A DNA stretch of 64,000 bases from Arachis hypogaea (GCF_003086295.3 NC_092048.1:38998425-39062424), one strand, 5' to 3'; positions 23,756-35,563 are shown, counted from the stretch's first letter. Translations and numbers: made by a program. Notes: generated from the letters alone by a model not told the origin.

Positions 23756-26700
23756 TGTAATACCCGGTCTAACCGAAATTAATTAAAAATGAGTTAAATA
23801 GGAGCGAATATGGTTGGAAGATTTGGCAATTGGAATTTGATAATTTAAATATGATATTTGGATTCAGTGAATTTTTCCGAGTTGGAAAACATAGTTTTCT
23901 GCGTAAAAGCGCGCAGTAGAATTTTGACCGGCAGTACCGACTAAGATCTGTCTGGTACTATAGCTGAGGAAATTGATTATGAGTAGATAAGATTAAGGAA
24001 TGAGGAATTATAATTAGGGGAGGTAGAAATTTTTAAAGTGCGATTTAGAGCGCTAATCTTAAAGGGTTTTGGCCCAAAATTGGGCCAACGGACAAAAATA
24101 AGTGAACCGGGCCTAAGTGGGCCCAAGACCCAACATATATAAATATTAGTTATGAGCATTTCAACTCATTTTACCCTAAAAGGAAGGGTTGGGGCGCTGA
24201 TTTGGGAAGAGAGAAGAGAAGAGAGAAAACCTAACTCTCTTTGATCTTCAAACCACCATAACTTGAGCTACGGAGCTCCGATTGACGAGCCGTTTGCGGC
24301 CACGCGTCGCTCTTCTCATCCTCTACAATTCTATCTAAGTTTTGTGGTGAGTATTCTATCCATCTCTGCCCAGTTTTCGAAATTCCCCATTGTTACACGT
24401 TTTTGGGTAGTTAGTGTTGAAATATTGTGATTTTGGGTGTTTAGGGATACTCCAACATGGATTCTAAGCGGGTTATATCCCTACTTCATATGGGTTGAGG
24501 TAAGAAGTGTTCAAACCCTTGTGATTTGTCATTTTTATGAGCCCTAGGTTGATGTATGTATGTGATATTGGTTATGTTAGTGTATTTGGTGATGTTGGTG
24601 CACAATTGGGAGATTGGTATTGCTTGAGGAGCTTTGGTGAGGCTTGGAGCTAAGGTTGGTGAAGACTTCCAAAGAAGAAGCTCAATTGGTTTGGCTACAA
24701 AAGGTACGGTTTAAGTTTCATTTAACTACCGTGTGGTGTGATGAGAATTCCTAGGCTAGATGCCCCTAGGATTAAGTTTGGATTGTGTAAATGGTTGGTG
24801 CTAATATGCATAGTTGGTATGTAATATGAATTAATGATTGGGTTGAGAATTGTGTGAACTTGTATGCTTGGTGTATTGAAAATTTGATGTATTGGGTAAT
24901 GAGTATTGATTTGTGGTTTATGCATTTAAATTGTGAAATTGGGCCGGAGGCCGTGAATTTTGGGCCGGAGGCTGAAAAAAGGTAAGGAAGGTAAGTTGAC
25001 GTGTGCATTATATGATGACACAAGTGATTGGATAAATTTCAGATAATGAATATATGAATGATTGGGCTGGTTATTGAATAATAAGGTTTGGGGAGTTAGA
25101 GTGTGGAATTTGGTAATTTTTGTTGAAATTATGTAGATGAGGTATGTTTGGTTTTGGTTGAGATATATTATGTGGTCATATATGTGATTATGATTATTGA
25201 TGCCTTAGCTTGATGGTATGATGATGCATTAGAGATACGTATGTTGTGATATGTGCTTGAGGAATGATTAAGGTTGATTTGTGGGTGAAACCACGTGATA
25301 GTGAGTATGATATTGATTATGTATAATGATGGTTGATTGGAAATAGTGTTGTTGAAATTTGGCATGAGGAAGAGTATATGATATGTAAATGTGTTTGAGT
25401 TTGAGCCACTTGGGTGAAGTGGGTTAAAATGGTGGGATGATGTTTTGTGAATTGTGGTAAAGTGTTAATGTGTGAGTTGAGGAGGCTTGATGTTGATTTT
25501 GGTATATTTTGATTGATTTCAAAGAAAGGGATGAAATTGGCATGTTTTGGTTGATTTTGAAAAGAGTTGGAAATGGCTTGTTTTGAAAATGGCACTTTGT
25601 GGTTTTGTGTGAAAATATGGTTTTTGGGCATACTTTGACGGGATATAACTTGGACTGCGGATTTCCATTTTGTGCCAAACTTGTTTAAAAGTGAAATTGG
25701 ATCCGCGATGTCCATGCCGTTCGAAGAACGGGCGAAAAATGATTTAAAATGAGAAAGTTATGTCCGTCGGAAGATTGGGGGTTGAATCTGTGAATTCTGC
25801 AGCTTTTAACTTAGAAAATTTTTAGCAGAATGACCCTCCACGCGTAGGTGCACTTGGCGCGTACGTGTCGTTCTTCAAGAAGGCACCATCCATGCGTGCG
25901 CGTGGTGTACGCAGGCGCGTCGATGCGCTGCACCAAATGCCCAGCCATTTTCCCGAGAGTTGTGCCAGAATTGTGCCAGTTTTGTGCCTGGGGCGCAAGT
26001 GCACCCACGCGTACACGTGGCTGACGCATACGCGCCGTTTGGCTATTTTTCAATCCGCGCGTCTGCGTGTATGACGCTTGCGCGTCAATGAGTTTTGTTG
26101 CCATCCACGCGTGCGCGTGGAGTGCGTGTACGCGTGGCCCTGTTTTCATGCCAAAGTTGATTTTTGAGTTTTAAAAGCCAAATCTCATGCTTCTAAGCCT
26201 CTGATCTCACCCCTTATGTATTAAATCATTATGATATGCCTAGCAATGAGAAAGGAGCTAGGGGATGTGGTAACTTCCGAGTGAAGCAAGGGGAAAAGTT
26301 ATGATCAATGGTGATCAAAGATGATTATATGAGATATGGAGGATGACGGTGGAAGTACCATGTATGCCATGAGCCGGAGGGCTATATTTATTGATAAATG
26401 GCTGGTTCTTGATTGAACCATGAGCCGGATGGCTGAGTTATTGCCGGGTTATGGCAAAGCCATTATTGGTTATGGCTGAGTATAAAAGCATATATGATTA
26501 ATGAATGAATGTGTTAAATGGATAATAATGGAGAATGTTGAAATGTGATTTGTGACCCCGGGTAGTAGGCAGTGGCGTTGTCCACTTGCTTCGGGTATGA
26601 GACAGGAAAGGATGTTTATGATAAATGAGTTAAATTATGGAGTTTTGAATAAATGAGTATTTGTGATACCTGGGTAGTAGTAAGAGTGGTGGTTCATCAC

Positions 26701-28227
26701 GCTTGCTCCAGGTTAATGTTTGAGATTTGATAACAATGACGATTGCTTTTAAACTGAACGAATATATGTTTTGAGATCCTGGGCAGTAGCAAGGGTTGTG
26801 GTTTGTCCCACTTGCTCCAGGTCAGAGATTGTGACACCTGGGTAGTAGCAGCAGTAGTGGTGAATCCACTCGCTCCAGGTTGAGCTTTTAGACACCCGCC
26901 TGGGTAGTAGCCGCAGTAGTGATTATTTCACTGGCTCTGGGTTGAGTAGGCAGTAGCAAGGGGATTGTAGCTCAAACCTACTTGCTCCACAAGGGGTGTT
27001 TCTGTCCAATGGTTAGCTACCAGGACATGTCGGGTTGGCTATATAACCGACAGATGATATCATCAGCCATAGGGCATGCATTCATCATTTGCATATGTTT
27101 GAATTGTTTGGGTTTGCCTATTTGTTTTGGATTTCTACATCATATATGCCATGTTACCTGACTATGTGCTACTTGTTCTACTTGTACCATATTTGTGTAT
27201 TACTTGCCTGTATTGCTTGTGTTTGTACAACTGAGAGGCCCCTCATGCTGGTGTTGGTGGATGTTGAGGGCTGTTCTTGATGAGATGAATTGATGATGCG
27301 ATTGCATGATGATGATGATGATTATTGAATGAGATAATTTGAACTCCCTGGGTAGAGGCAGTGATGTGGTTTCACTAGCTCTAGGTGAAGGTATGATGTA
27401 TTGATATAGAATTGTTGAGATAGAACAACTGGTGATGGTTTTGCTTATGATTCTGAGTCTGATTCGTGGAAGAGTCAGCAAGTTGGGAAACATGTGAGAC
27501 ATGAATTAGATTTAGCACTCCCTTATGACAGTTGCCTATTCATGGATTAGCGAGAACCTAGGATGGATAATTGGTGAAGAAGTTTAGGATACTTAGTGAG
27601 TTTTATTGCAGTGCATTGTATTTATTTGACACTTTTACCGTACTGGGAACCCATGGGCCCGGGGTTCTCATTCCGTATATATCTCTTGTTTTTCAGATAC
27701 AGCTCCAGGTGCTCAGAAGTGAGTTGTGGGTCGTCTGAGAGACGGCGAAGATCTTTATTTTCTCTCCTTTGTGTTTTGCTTAGAATCTCTCCACTTTTAT
27801 TTTGAAAAGATTATATTATGTATTGAACTCTTTTGAATTTGCCTATAGAGGCTCTCATGTTTCCTTCGGGAGAGATTAGGATATACTGTTGTCAACTACT
27901 TTCATACTGTACCCTAGCCGGCCTAAACTTCGCGGGTCGCGACTAGTGGCTATTTACTTATGTTATATATGTCTATCTGTTATCTACCTCTTAATCTCCT
28001 CTACGCCTTGTTCGTATATCGCTTTCGGCTTCACAGTTTATCTTTTGTTGTCGAAACGTGAGTGACACGTCTTCGCGATTTTATTTCTACTCTTTTCAGG
28101 CTTCTCAATTAATACTCCTTTCAAAATTACCTACTTTTATATATTAAAAATCCACCTGAGAGTCGTACCACCGTAATATCATTGACTTATGACTCGAGCA
28201 TAAGGATTTGAATATTAGGGTGTTACA
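23756..28227 (+). repeat. 3' LTR of the gag-only element
   Basis: 4,472 bp, TG...CA, followed by the TSD CTTTT. It is collinear with the 5' LTR but keeps additional hairpin modules (26556-26668 and 26943-26990) and about 45 bp more of the CpG-rich cluster (near 25850). Confidence 0.93.
26556..27384 (+). repeat. Hairpin-module array in the 3' LTR (about seven units)
   Basis: Units at about 26556, 26669, 26778, 26837, 26898, 26946 and 27347. Outer stems are CCTGG/CCAGG or CCCGG/TCGGG, and inner stems AGTGG/CCACT or AGTGA/TCACT. Two more units than in the 5' LTR. Confidence 0.7.
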
Positions 28228-28232
28228 CTTTT

Positions 28233-29250
28233 CCTAATGACAATTTGAGAAAATGCACTTTTCACCTTCCTTCTAACCTTAGTACTGGCTCTTACCTGTT
28301 ATTTCTCTCTCTCTCTCTCTCTTTCTCTCTCTATTTTTTTGGAACTTCCACTCTCAGATTGTTGTTGTTTATGTTGTGGATCAGCGGTATGCATATTTGA
28401 TTCTATCATCTATTTGAAAAGTGTGTGTTGAGAATCCAAATTATATGAAATCATTCAAAAATATTTCTTGGATTTCACTGCTCACTATTTTCATTCATGC
28501 CAGGGAAAGTCGAAATTCAATTTGGATTAGATTTTGTGAATATTCAGATTATTGATTACTTGCAATCATGATAAAAATTAGTTTAGATATTAGAGTCAAA
28601 ATTATATCATTTGATTGATTTTTTTTATAGAGATTTTGGCAAGGTAATAGCTTACAATAGATTTTGGCAGGACATGGAGAAAGTATGGTGCAGTTTGCTT
28701 TAAGTTCAGTAGCAAGTTTGATTTAAGACACTGAGGCTTTTGTTGCAATTGTTTGAACAAAGCATGCTAATTAGTTTAAACTAGTCACATGTCTGATTAG
28801 GATGCTCTTTTAATTAGTTAGTGCGCAGCACTGTACTAGTGAATGAATCATCTTTAGTTTTATGTCGTTAGTAGGCATTTTGAACTTTCCTACTTTGCAT
28901 TTTACGTTGTCTTCCTGACAAGTAAATAAGTTTAATTGACTGAGTTTTGTAACATGTTCATCCCTGTGAGTGTATTTAGCCTAATCCCTAAGGCACTAAT
29001 TTGTTGGTTCACTACTAATTAGATTTATTAATTTTGCAGATTGATATTCCCGCTTCAGCCCAGGTAGGTTCTATCTAGAACTATAAACTTATATATATAT
29101 ATATATTAACAAATCAGAGGAATTAAAGTCGTCCAAGGTAGGTTATATATATATATATATGGTTGCATTGGTTCAGCTTCCACAGAAAAAAGTTGAGAAG
29201 ACACAAATAAACTAATTAAATATATAATAAGAAATATATATGTATATATA
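28233..29250. other. Continuation of the second Pack-CACTA cargo, no identified gene
   Basis: AT-rich, with a CT microsatellite at about 28303-28332 and TA runs at about 29090-29160. A 24-base AG/GT-bounded segment at 29041-29064 looks like a micro-exon, but I cannot assign it. Confidence 0.4.
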
Positions 29251-29640
29251 ATGGGTTATTATTCTTTGTGGAGTGTTTGTTGTGTGATATTGGCATGGTT
29301 TGTCTCAGTTGGAATATGCGGCACACCAAGGAGTCCCATGGCAGTTCCATTTGGAAGAAACTATGTTCCAACTTGGGCTTATGATCACATCAAATATTTG
29401 AATTCTGGTTATGATGCTCAGCTTCTTCTTGACAAGTATACTGGTCAGTTATTATTATTATTTTGTTATATACTCCCATAATGTAATTCCTTAAATTAAT
29501 TAACATTTTTTAGTGTTTGATGCAATGTTAATTGGAGCAGGTACTGGGTTCAATCCAAAGGTTCGTACTTGTTTGGTCACTTCAGCATGGATATAAAGAT
29601 GGTTGCTGGAGATTCGGCTGGAATAGTCACTGTTTTCTAC
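29251..29640 (+). pseudogene. Captured xyloglucan endotransglucosylase/hydrolase (XTH, GH16) exons 1-2
   Basis: XTHs cut and rejoin xyloglucan in the cell wall. Exon 1 (ATG 29251) starts with a hydrophobic signal-peptide-like stretch, then [20 protein letters not shown] and LLLDKYTG before a GT at 29443. Exon 2 begins after AG at about 29540: GTGF, then [20 protein letters not shown] and GIVTVFY. One base is missing in exon 2 (TTCAATCC where the frame needs TTCCAATCC), shifting the frame. The exons carrying the catalytic DEIDFEFLG motif are absent. It is a truncated pseudogene within the second Pack-CACTA-like element. Confidence 0.85.
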
Positions 29641-30435
29641 GTATGCAAATTAAATTTATTAGTTTATTAGTTTCCTTTTTAGTTCAAATGCGTTAACTTA
29701 ATAATTACAATGATTTTGGGATCAAGTTTTTCCACATGTATCTTTTTATAAAATTATTATATTTTCATTTTTTAAAACAGTATATGACAATTTGTTTTAA
29801 AAATTTTTGTTAAATTTTATAGCTAGTATTTTGCTATTATATTATTTTACAGAGAAGGCAGCCTTGAATTTTATTGTAGTTTTACAATTTTGTTCCAACA
29901 AACAGATTTCACTACTAGCCCTCTTTGATGCTTGTTTGCATTTTTTTTCTGATCCCCTTTTTTTATAACTATTTTGTTGTTCTTTCAGAGGAGCTTTTCA
30001 TTTTTTGGTTACTAATAGGATTCAATCTTTATTAAGTTCATAGTACTGTACACCTCATAGTTTAAAGTGTAAAAGTACAGAAAAATTTGTGCTGAATGTA
30101 CAATTATAATTTAATTGGCCACTCAAACATAGTAACTGTGTTAAAAATCTTTGATATAAAATGTGTTCATTATAAGGTGTAATTAATAGTGTAACTAAGG
30201 AGTGGAAAAATTGGATGATTTTATAGAAACAGAGGAAAGTGAAATAAAGAGGGAAGGAATGAGGAAGAGAGTGAGTCACATGCGGTGGGGTAGCTTATAG
30301 TCTTTGATTTTGTAAAATTTTCCTTAATAGTTAATTTATAAAATTTAAATATGAGCTAAGATTTTTGGAAGCTTAATAGTCTTTGATTTTGATGTCTAAC
30401 TACTCAAGAGTTTAATTTGCTTAAATTGTTTTCAG
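29641..30435. other. Spacer between XTH and receptor-kinase fragments
   Basis: AT-rich, no coding signal. The minus-strand open frame at 30055-30279 shows no domain. Confidence 0.5.
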
Positions 30436-31347
30436 GAGGCTCAATAATAACAGTCTTCATGGTGAATTTCCAGAATAATTGGCTAATATGACACAGCTTG
30501 CTTTTCTGTAATATTCATTGAAAATTTTCTTTTGTTTCTTTTTGTGTATTAATAATTTGTTTTTGAAGTTTTCTCTTATTCTAATTATGGTTATCTTGTT
30601 TTTGTGATTATCAATTTCAATGACTTGTCCTACAACAATATCAGTGGCCCTATACCAAGAATTTTAGCTAAATCCTTCAAGTAATAAATCTCTTTTCCTT
30701 GATTATATGGTGTATTTGTTTCTAATAGGCTTCAAGAAACCAAAAAATCAGTACTAACACAAGATAATGTTCTTATTTTTCCTGTTAATGCTTTTTCAGC
30801 ATTGTTGGAAATCCTCTTATTTGTGCAACTGGAAAAGAACCAAACTGCCGTGGCATGAGTCAATGTCCATGAACTTAAATGGCACTGAAGGTAAGAATAA
30901 AATCTCTTAAGAGTTTCATCTTTTTTCGAATTAATTGTGAAATTGTGTCATTGTTTTCATGCTGACATCAATAATGCATATCTTTGCCTCATAGTTCTCG
31001 GTTTCGGCCTTGTTCTTTGGTGGAAGCACAAGCACAATCAACAAGCATTCTTTGATGTTAAAGGTACTTTCCAATTAGCATCATAGTTATCATTTTCTTC
31101 TTCTTCTTTATTTAATTGAGTACTATAATAGTTCCTTCAATTCATGTACAGCTTAATGTTGAATGTTTTTTATGTTTCAAACCGGCATCACGAAGAAGTA
31201 TACCTTGAAAACTTGAAGAGGTTCCAATTCAGAGAACTCCAAGTTGCTACCAATAACTTCAGCAGCAAGAACATTCTTGGAAAGGGTGGTTTTGAAAATG
31301 TCTACAAAGGAGTTCTCTCTGATGGCACTCTTGTAGTGTCTTGTTAG
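30436..31347 (+). pseudogene. Captured NIK1-like LRR receptor kinase fragment (five exons, truncated)
   Basis: Exons: 30436-30507 (RLNNNSLHGEFPE, stop, LANMTQLAF), 30622-30680 (DLSYNNISGPIPRILAKSF), 30800-30890 (IVGNPLICATGKEPNC), 30995-31063 (VLGFGLVLWWKHKHNQQAFF) and about 31175-31347 ([38 protein letters not shown], then a stop). These follow the order last LRR, SP-rich linker, membrane helix and kinase N-lobe of plant LRR-II receptor kinases of the NSP-interacting kinase group. The glycine loop has E for the third G, and the kinase ends before the ATP-binding lysine. A nonsense codon lies in the first exon and a frame change in the third. Splice borders are preserved. Confidence 0.85.
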
Positions 31348-31430
31348 ATTCTGACATTTTGATGTGCTAAAACACTATTGGACTCTCCTTGTAGTGTATT
31401 TGTTGGAATAAATGAAGTCTCAACTCAAAG

Positions 31431-31673
31431 TTGTTGCTGTTGTTGCTATTAGCTAGCTCTGGATTCAGCATTCATTCCATGGTTAGTGCCAACATTGACA
31501 ATCTAATCGAAAGGTTAGAAAATAAGAAACGCAAAAGAAGAGTTTTAGCCTCATCTCATCAATTTTACTTGGCTAATTACTTCTTGGAGGACATGGATGA
31601 TGCTCATTCTACTCTCAATTTCATTGAGGTACTAGCAAACAAATTTGTCTCAAAATCATCAGTTTCAAAATAG
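31431..31673 (+). other. Open reading frame of 80 codons, unidentified
   Basis: Contains SANIDNLIERLENKKRKRR and SSHQFYLANYFLEDMDDAHS, which look protein-like rather than random and are of the same strand and setting as the other captured fragments. I do not recognise the family. It could be one further captured exon; the N-terminal leucine run is probably not coding. Confidence 0.35.
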
Positions 31674-32506
31674 CTATGCCATTCACATGATTTTGATTTT
31701 TGAGTGTGTGGACTGGAAATTTTGGTTTCATTGAAAAACTAATAGCATGATGCAAAAGCAAATATCTAGATCTGGTTCAATAATTGAAGATTGTATTATG
31801 CATAATGCTTAAAGATTCTTACCAATAATTAATGTTTGAAGATTCTTTCCAATAAGTTTGCACTAGTCACATGTTAATGTATCACTTACACAATGTTTAT
31901 TATCATGCATTTTTTAGCATATAAATAATTTCATCTATTTGCCTTTTAATGATAAGTCAAATGCTAATGCATAATCCTCCTACATCTATTTCAGCACTAG
32001 TCACATGTAAATGCAACTGATTTGTGATCTGAAGCCCTTGAAAATGAGTTCGAACAACATGCATCTCTGAGGTTTGTACTTGAACCCTTTTCAATTTTAA
32101 TGTTAATTATTCTTAGCCTTTTGTTTTTGTTTCTTTATTGCTTTTCAGTAGCTGAAATAGAAAATATGTAATCTGCATATTCAAAAAAGAATAGAAGAAA
32201 TGGTTAGTGCTGGTTTAGACACCAATTCACTTGAGATATATATTTATGTACATAGTGTTCTCTAATTATTATATGTTTAATACATGTTATTTTTAATATT
32301 TTGTTGTTGTAATTAATGTGATTGAAATATGATGGTAATGTACTAATGTACTATATTGATTTTGTTTTAAAGTATTTCTTTTGTTTAAATATGTAATATT
32401 TTAATTTTCTTTTACATTTTTAATGTCTTGCTTAAGTATTTCTTTTAAATAGTAAATGATTAGTATAATAATGTAATTCTAACATCCAAATTAATATTTT
32501 AAGAAT
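31674..32506. other. AT-rich spacer
   Basis: No gene or clear repeat seen; sequence leads into the right subterminal repeats of the second Pack-CACTA-like element. Confidence 0.5.
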
Positions 32507-32673
32507 AATATTGAGAGGTTTATGGAGGTTTGAAACCCCCACAGAATAGCTGTTTTTTTTTTAAATAGAAAAATTTTTTTGTGGGGGTTTTGAACCATCA
32601 CAAACATTAACCAAGAACTACCACAAAATGCTAGCACAGAACCCTCACAAAAGGGATAGAAAACCGTCACTAA

Positions 32674-33465
32674 GGTAGCGTTTGTTTTTGGAGACAGGAC
32701 ACAGAGACATGGACAGTACATGTTTAAAACGTGTTTGGAAGTAGAGACATGGACACGGAACACATTGTCTCCGAGACAGTTTTTTATATTTTTGTGTCCA
32801 CTCTTCTACGAAGGACAATGATGGACACAGGATTTGGAAGAGTGGACACAGACTTTTTAAAAATTTTGTTTTCCTTTTTGTCCATAGATATTTTTTTATT
32901 ATTCCACTATTATCCCTTCTTATTTTTTCTATAATTAGTCTTAAACTTTTTTTTATGTAAAAACGGATTCTTTTTTAAACCTGATTTTTTATTTAAAATT
33001 AATCTGGCTTATTAACCTAAATAAAATTTTTTATTAATCAAACTCAGATCTATTTTTTTATTAATCTTAACCATATGTATTCCTACATATTAATAATAAA
33101 TTTAATTAAAATAAATATATTTATAATTTTTATTTTAATATAAATACTATTATATATTTTTTTATTAAAATTTTTGGTCTCTTCAAATATTTTTTCCAAT
33201 TTCGTCTGTACTCCTACGTACTCTCATTCTTTATTAAATTAGTTTGTACTTGATGTAGAAAATTTGGAATCATATGGTTATTTTAGTCATTTCATATAAT
33301 ATTTTAGTCTTGTCTACGTGTATCCAAACATAATACTGGACATTACATTAGTGTCTTGTACATGGTATCCAAACATAATACACAAACAATAATTTTTAGT
33401 GTCTCCATCCTATTGTCTTTGTCTCAATGTCATGTTCTATCTTGTCTCTGAAAACAAACGTAGCC
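32674..33465. mobile_element. Harbinger/Tourist-type MITE, 792 bp
   Basis: Ends GGTAGCGTTTGTTTTTGGAG (left) and, reversed, GGCTACGTTTGTTTTCAGAG (right), an imperfect 23-bp inverted pair with GTTTGTTTT in common. It is flanked by TAA on both sides (32671-32673 and 33466-33468). The 3-bp TWA target and GG start fit PIF/Harbinger. GAGACA/TGTCTC motifs repeat inside both ends. No coding capacity. It is nested in the subterminal repeats of the second Pack-CACTA-like element. Confidence 0.75.
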
Positions 33466-33626
33466 TAAATGACATTGTGGGGGTTGTGAAAAACCACCAC
33501 AAAGGAGCTCGTGACACCTCAAATTTTAGGAGTTTTTGAAACTGCCACAATCCTTTTTGTAGGGGTTTGAAACCTCCACAAATAAGAAAAAAACCGCCAC
33601 AAATAATCAAAAACCATGTAGTGGGC

Positions 33627-33705
33627 CATAAGTAACCACTTTATATTTCAACCAAATCTCGAAGGTGAAATAGTAATTTTCATTTGAGCACTTACTATTG
33701 TATCT

Positions 33706-33744
<39 letters not shown>

Positions 33745-35563
33745 ACACAATCAAATGATGCGACAGTCGGGAAAAAAATACAATTAGATGGACTCATATA
33801 CATATAGATATAATTAAATCACCTTCCTCTATAACAGCCGGCGTGAAGATTTCATTTGGCGCACGTGTACTGCACTAAGGCGGCACATGTGTCTGTATAT
33901 TCGAATTGTTTTCAATAATATATATAGGATTTGATCCCGAACTATGAAAGATATTAGCACTAAAGTGAACAACCTACATCAGATAAACCCACGTATTCGA
34001 GTATTACATAATTGGTTTCCTCTAGTGAACCAGGATGATTGTTGATAAATAGAAACAAACCATGGCAAATATACAGAAAAAACACAATGAAGATGACATC
34101 AGTTAACTGAGGACGAATCATTCTCGGAGGAATCTGAAGGTAACGACGATTGCATTCTTCGTCTCTTGTTCCTCAGAAAAGTAATTCTATGCTGCCTAGC
34201 AAGCTTACGATGGTTCTCCATGTAAACATACGACAAAAAAAAACAACCTGACCAATAACAATAAATAGGGAAAAGTATTCTGAATTGATGTGGTTTACCG
34301 GGTCAAACAATACAATTAAGCTATTATGTTTGAACGATCAGGAACGATTGCTTGATAAAAGAAAAGTCAGTAAAAAAAAGACATAGGGTCATCGCGCACA
34401 ACAACGTTGCTTTACAAAAGTTTTCCAAGATGGAACTCTTGTAAGCATCTTCCTCACCTCTACATATTATCTTTCACTTTCTCTTTGTCTCTTTGTGATT
34501 TTTCCCTGTGAGGTAACAGAAGTACACACTGCAGGGTTCCTCAGCAGCATAGCATGCTCCTCAAACATTCATGCTTTTGAGTTAATCAATTTTTTAAGAG
34601 TTAATTTACCTTTTTTTATTCTTGTTTTAAAATATAATATGAGAAAATAATAAGTTTATTTTTTAGTTAAAGAATAATTTGTATTATTTATTAGGTAATT
34701 AGTTTAATTAATAATTTTTATTATTACTTTCCTACTAAAAAAAAGGCCAGCTAATATGGTTCTTATATTTCAACTGAGGTCAATGATTATAATTTTTATC
34801 TTCATTTCAAACTTAGTATTTTAATTGGTTAACTCAAAATTTGATATGATTAAGCTAACCATAGTAAACATTAATCATGTAGCAATTTTTTCATTTTTTT
34901 ATTTGCGAGTCATGACTTATATTCTATAAAGAAAAATCATTGAGTTGAATACTAAATTATCGAAAGAAAAATTTAAAGGATAAATTTATAATACAAATAA
35001 TAAAACTTATAAATATCATGGTACAAAAACGCTTAAAAACTAAACTGATAAGGGCGAGCACAAGAAAAAAATTAATACTGATAATGTCTAACAAAATAAA
35101 GTATTGAAGTAAAAAATAATAAAATCACTAAAAAATATTTTTGTATTATTTAAGATATACTAAAAATAATATAGAATTAAAAACTATGTAATTTAAACTA
35201 ATAGATACAACTCTAAAAATAAATATAAAAAATTTAAAATTTGTTAGTTTGAATTTAGATCCATTAAAATAAATTTAAAAAATAATTAAGGATCACATTT
35301 AAAATAAAAAATTTAAAAAATGCATTTTATTTGAATTTGTCAAAATTTAATTACAAAATGAATAATGTAACAACATTTAAAATGCAAGATATATTAATAT
35401 TTTATTTTAAATACTAAACCTTATTTAAAAATTTAATACAACTTTGATTCTCATTTTTTTTTACTTGGTGCGAATAAAGCTGACCTGAAACGAAAACATT
35501 AGAACACGCATCGAAACCCAATCCATTCGAGACTTAAGCTACCTTGAAACCCGACCCACACGA
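33627..35563. other. Gene-poor AT-rich DNA with a CA/TA microsatellite
   Basis: (CA)n at about 33706-33730 runs directly into (TA)n to 33744. The remainder is AT-rich; apart from the possible Helitron exon at 34099-34221, nothing coding is apparent. Confidence 0.6.
34099..34221 (-). CDS. Possible N-terminal exon of the interrupted Helitron RepHel gene
   Basis: A 40-codon minus-strand frame begins MENHRKLARQHRITFLRNKR and continues with a Ser/Asp-rich tail. Basic plus Ser-rich N-termini of this kind are common in plant Helitron proteins, and the piece lies where the Helitron would resume after removal of the CACTA-type insertion (14277-33623). There is no diagnostic domain, so this is inference. 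Confidence 0.25.
   Translation of the reverse strand: MENHRKLARQHRITFLRNKRRRMQSSLPSDSSENDSSSVN

Larger units (their letters stand above)
17014..28227 (+). mobile_element. Complete Ty3-type LTR retrotransposon, gag-only (non-autonomous), 11.2 kb
   Basis: Two direct LTRs (17014-21284 and 23756-28227) begin TGTAATACCC and end GGTGTTACA. The 5-bp target duplication CTTTT flanks both ends (17009-17013 and 28228-28232). A primer-binding site follows the 5' LTR and a purine tract precedes the 3' LTR. The 2.47-kb internal region has only a broken gag; there is no protease, reverse transcriptase, RNase H or integrase. In the first 268 bp of the LTRs I count about 11 substitutions, all transitions, so insertion is not recent. 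It is nested inside the second Pack-CACTA-like element. Confidence 0.93.
14277..33623 (+). mobile_element. Second Pack-CACTA-like element with AP2, XTH and NIK1-like fragments, split by nested insertions
   Basis: The left end reads TACTACAAAATTT at 14277. The right end, reversed, reads CACTACATGGTTTTT (33623 inward). The two share about 60 bp of imperfect inverted similarity, including TTATTTGTGG and GGAGGTTT. Both are flanked by GGC (14274-14276 and 33624-33626), a 3-bp duplication as for CACTA elements. The first base T instead of C is a deviation. Subterminal GGAGGTTT/AAACCCCC repeats occupy 14310-14340 and 32510-33600. Removing the nested LTR element and the MITE leaves about 7.3 kb. No transposase is visible. 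Cargo fragments are all on the plus strand. Confidence 0.62.
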
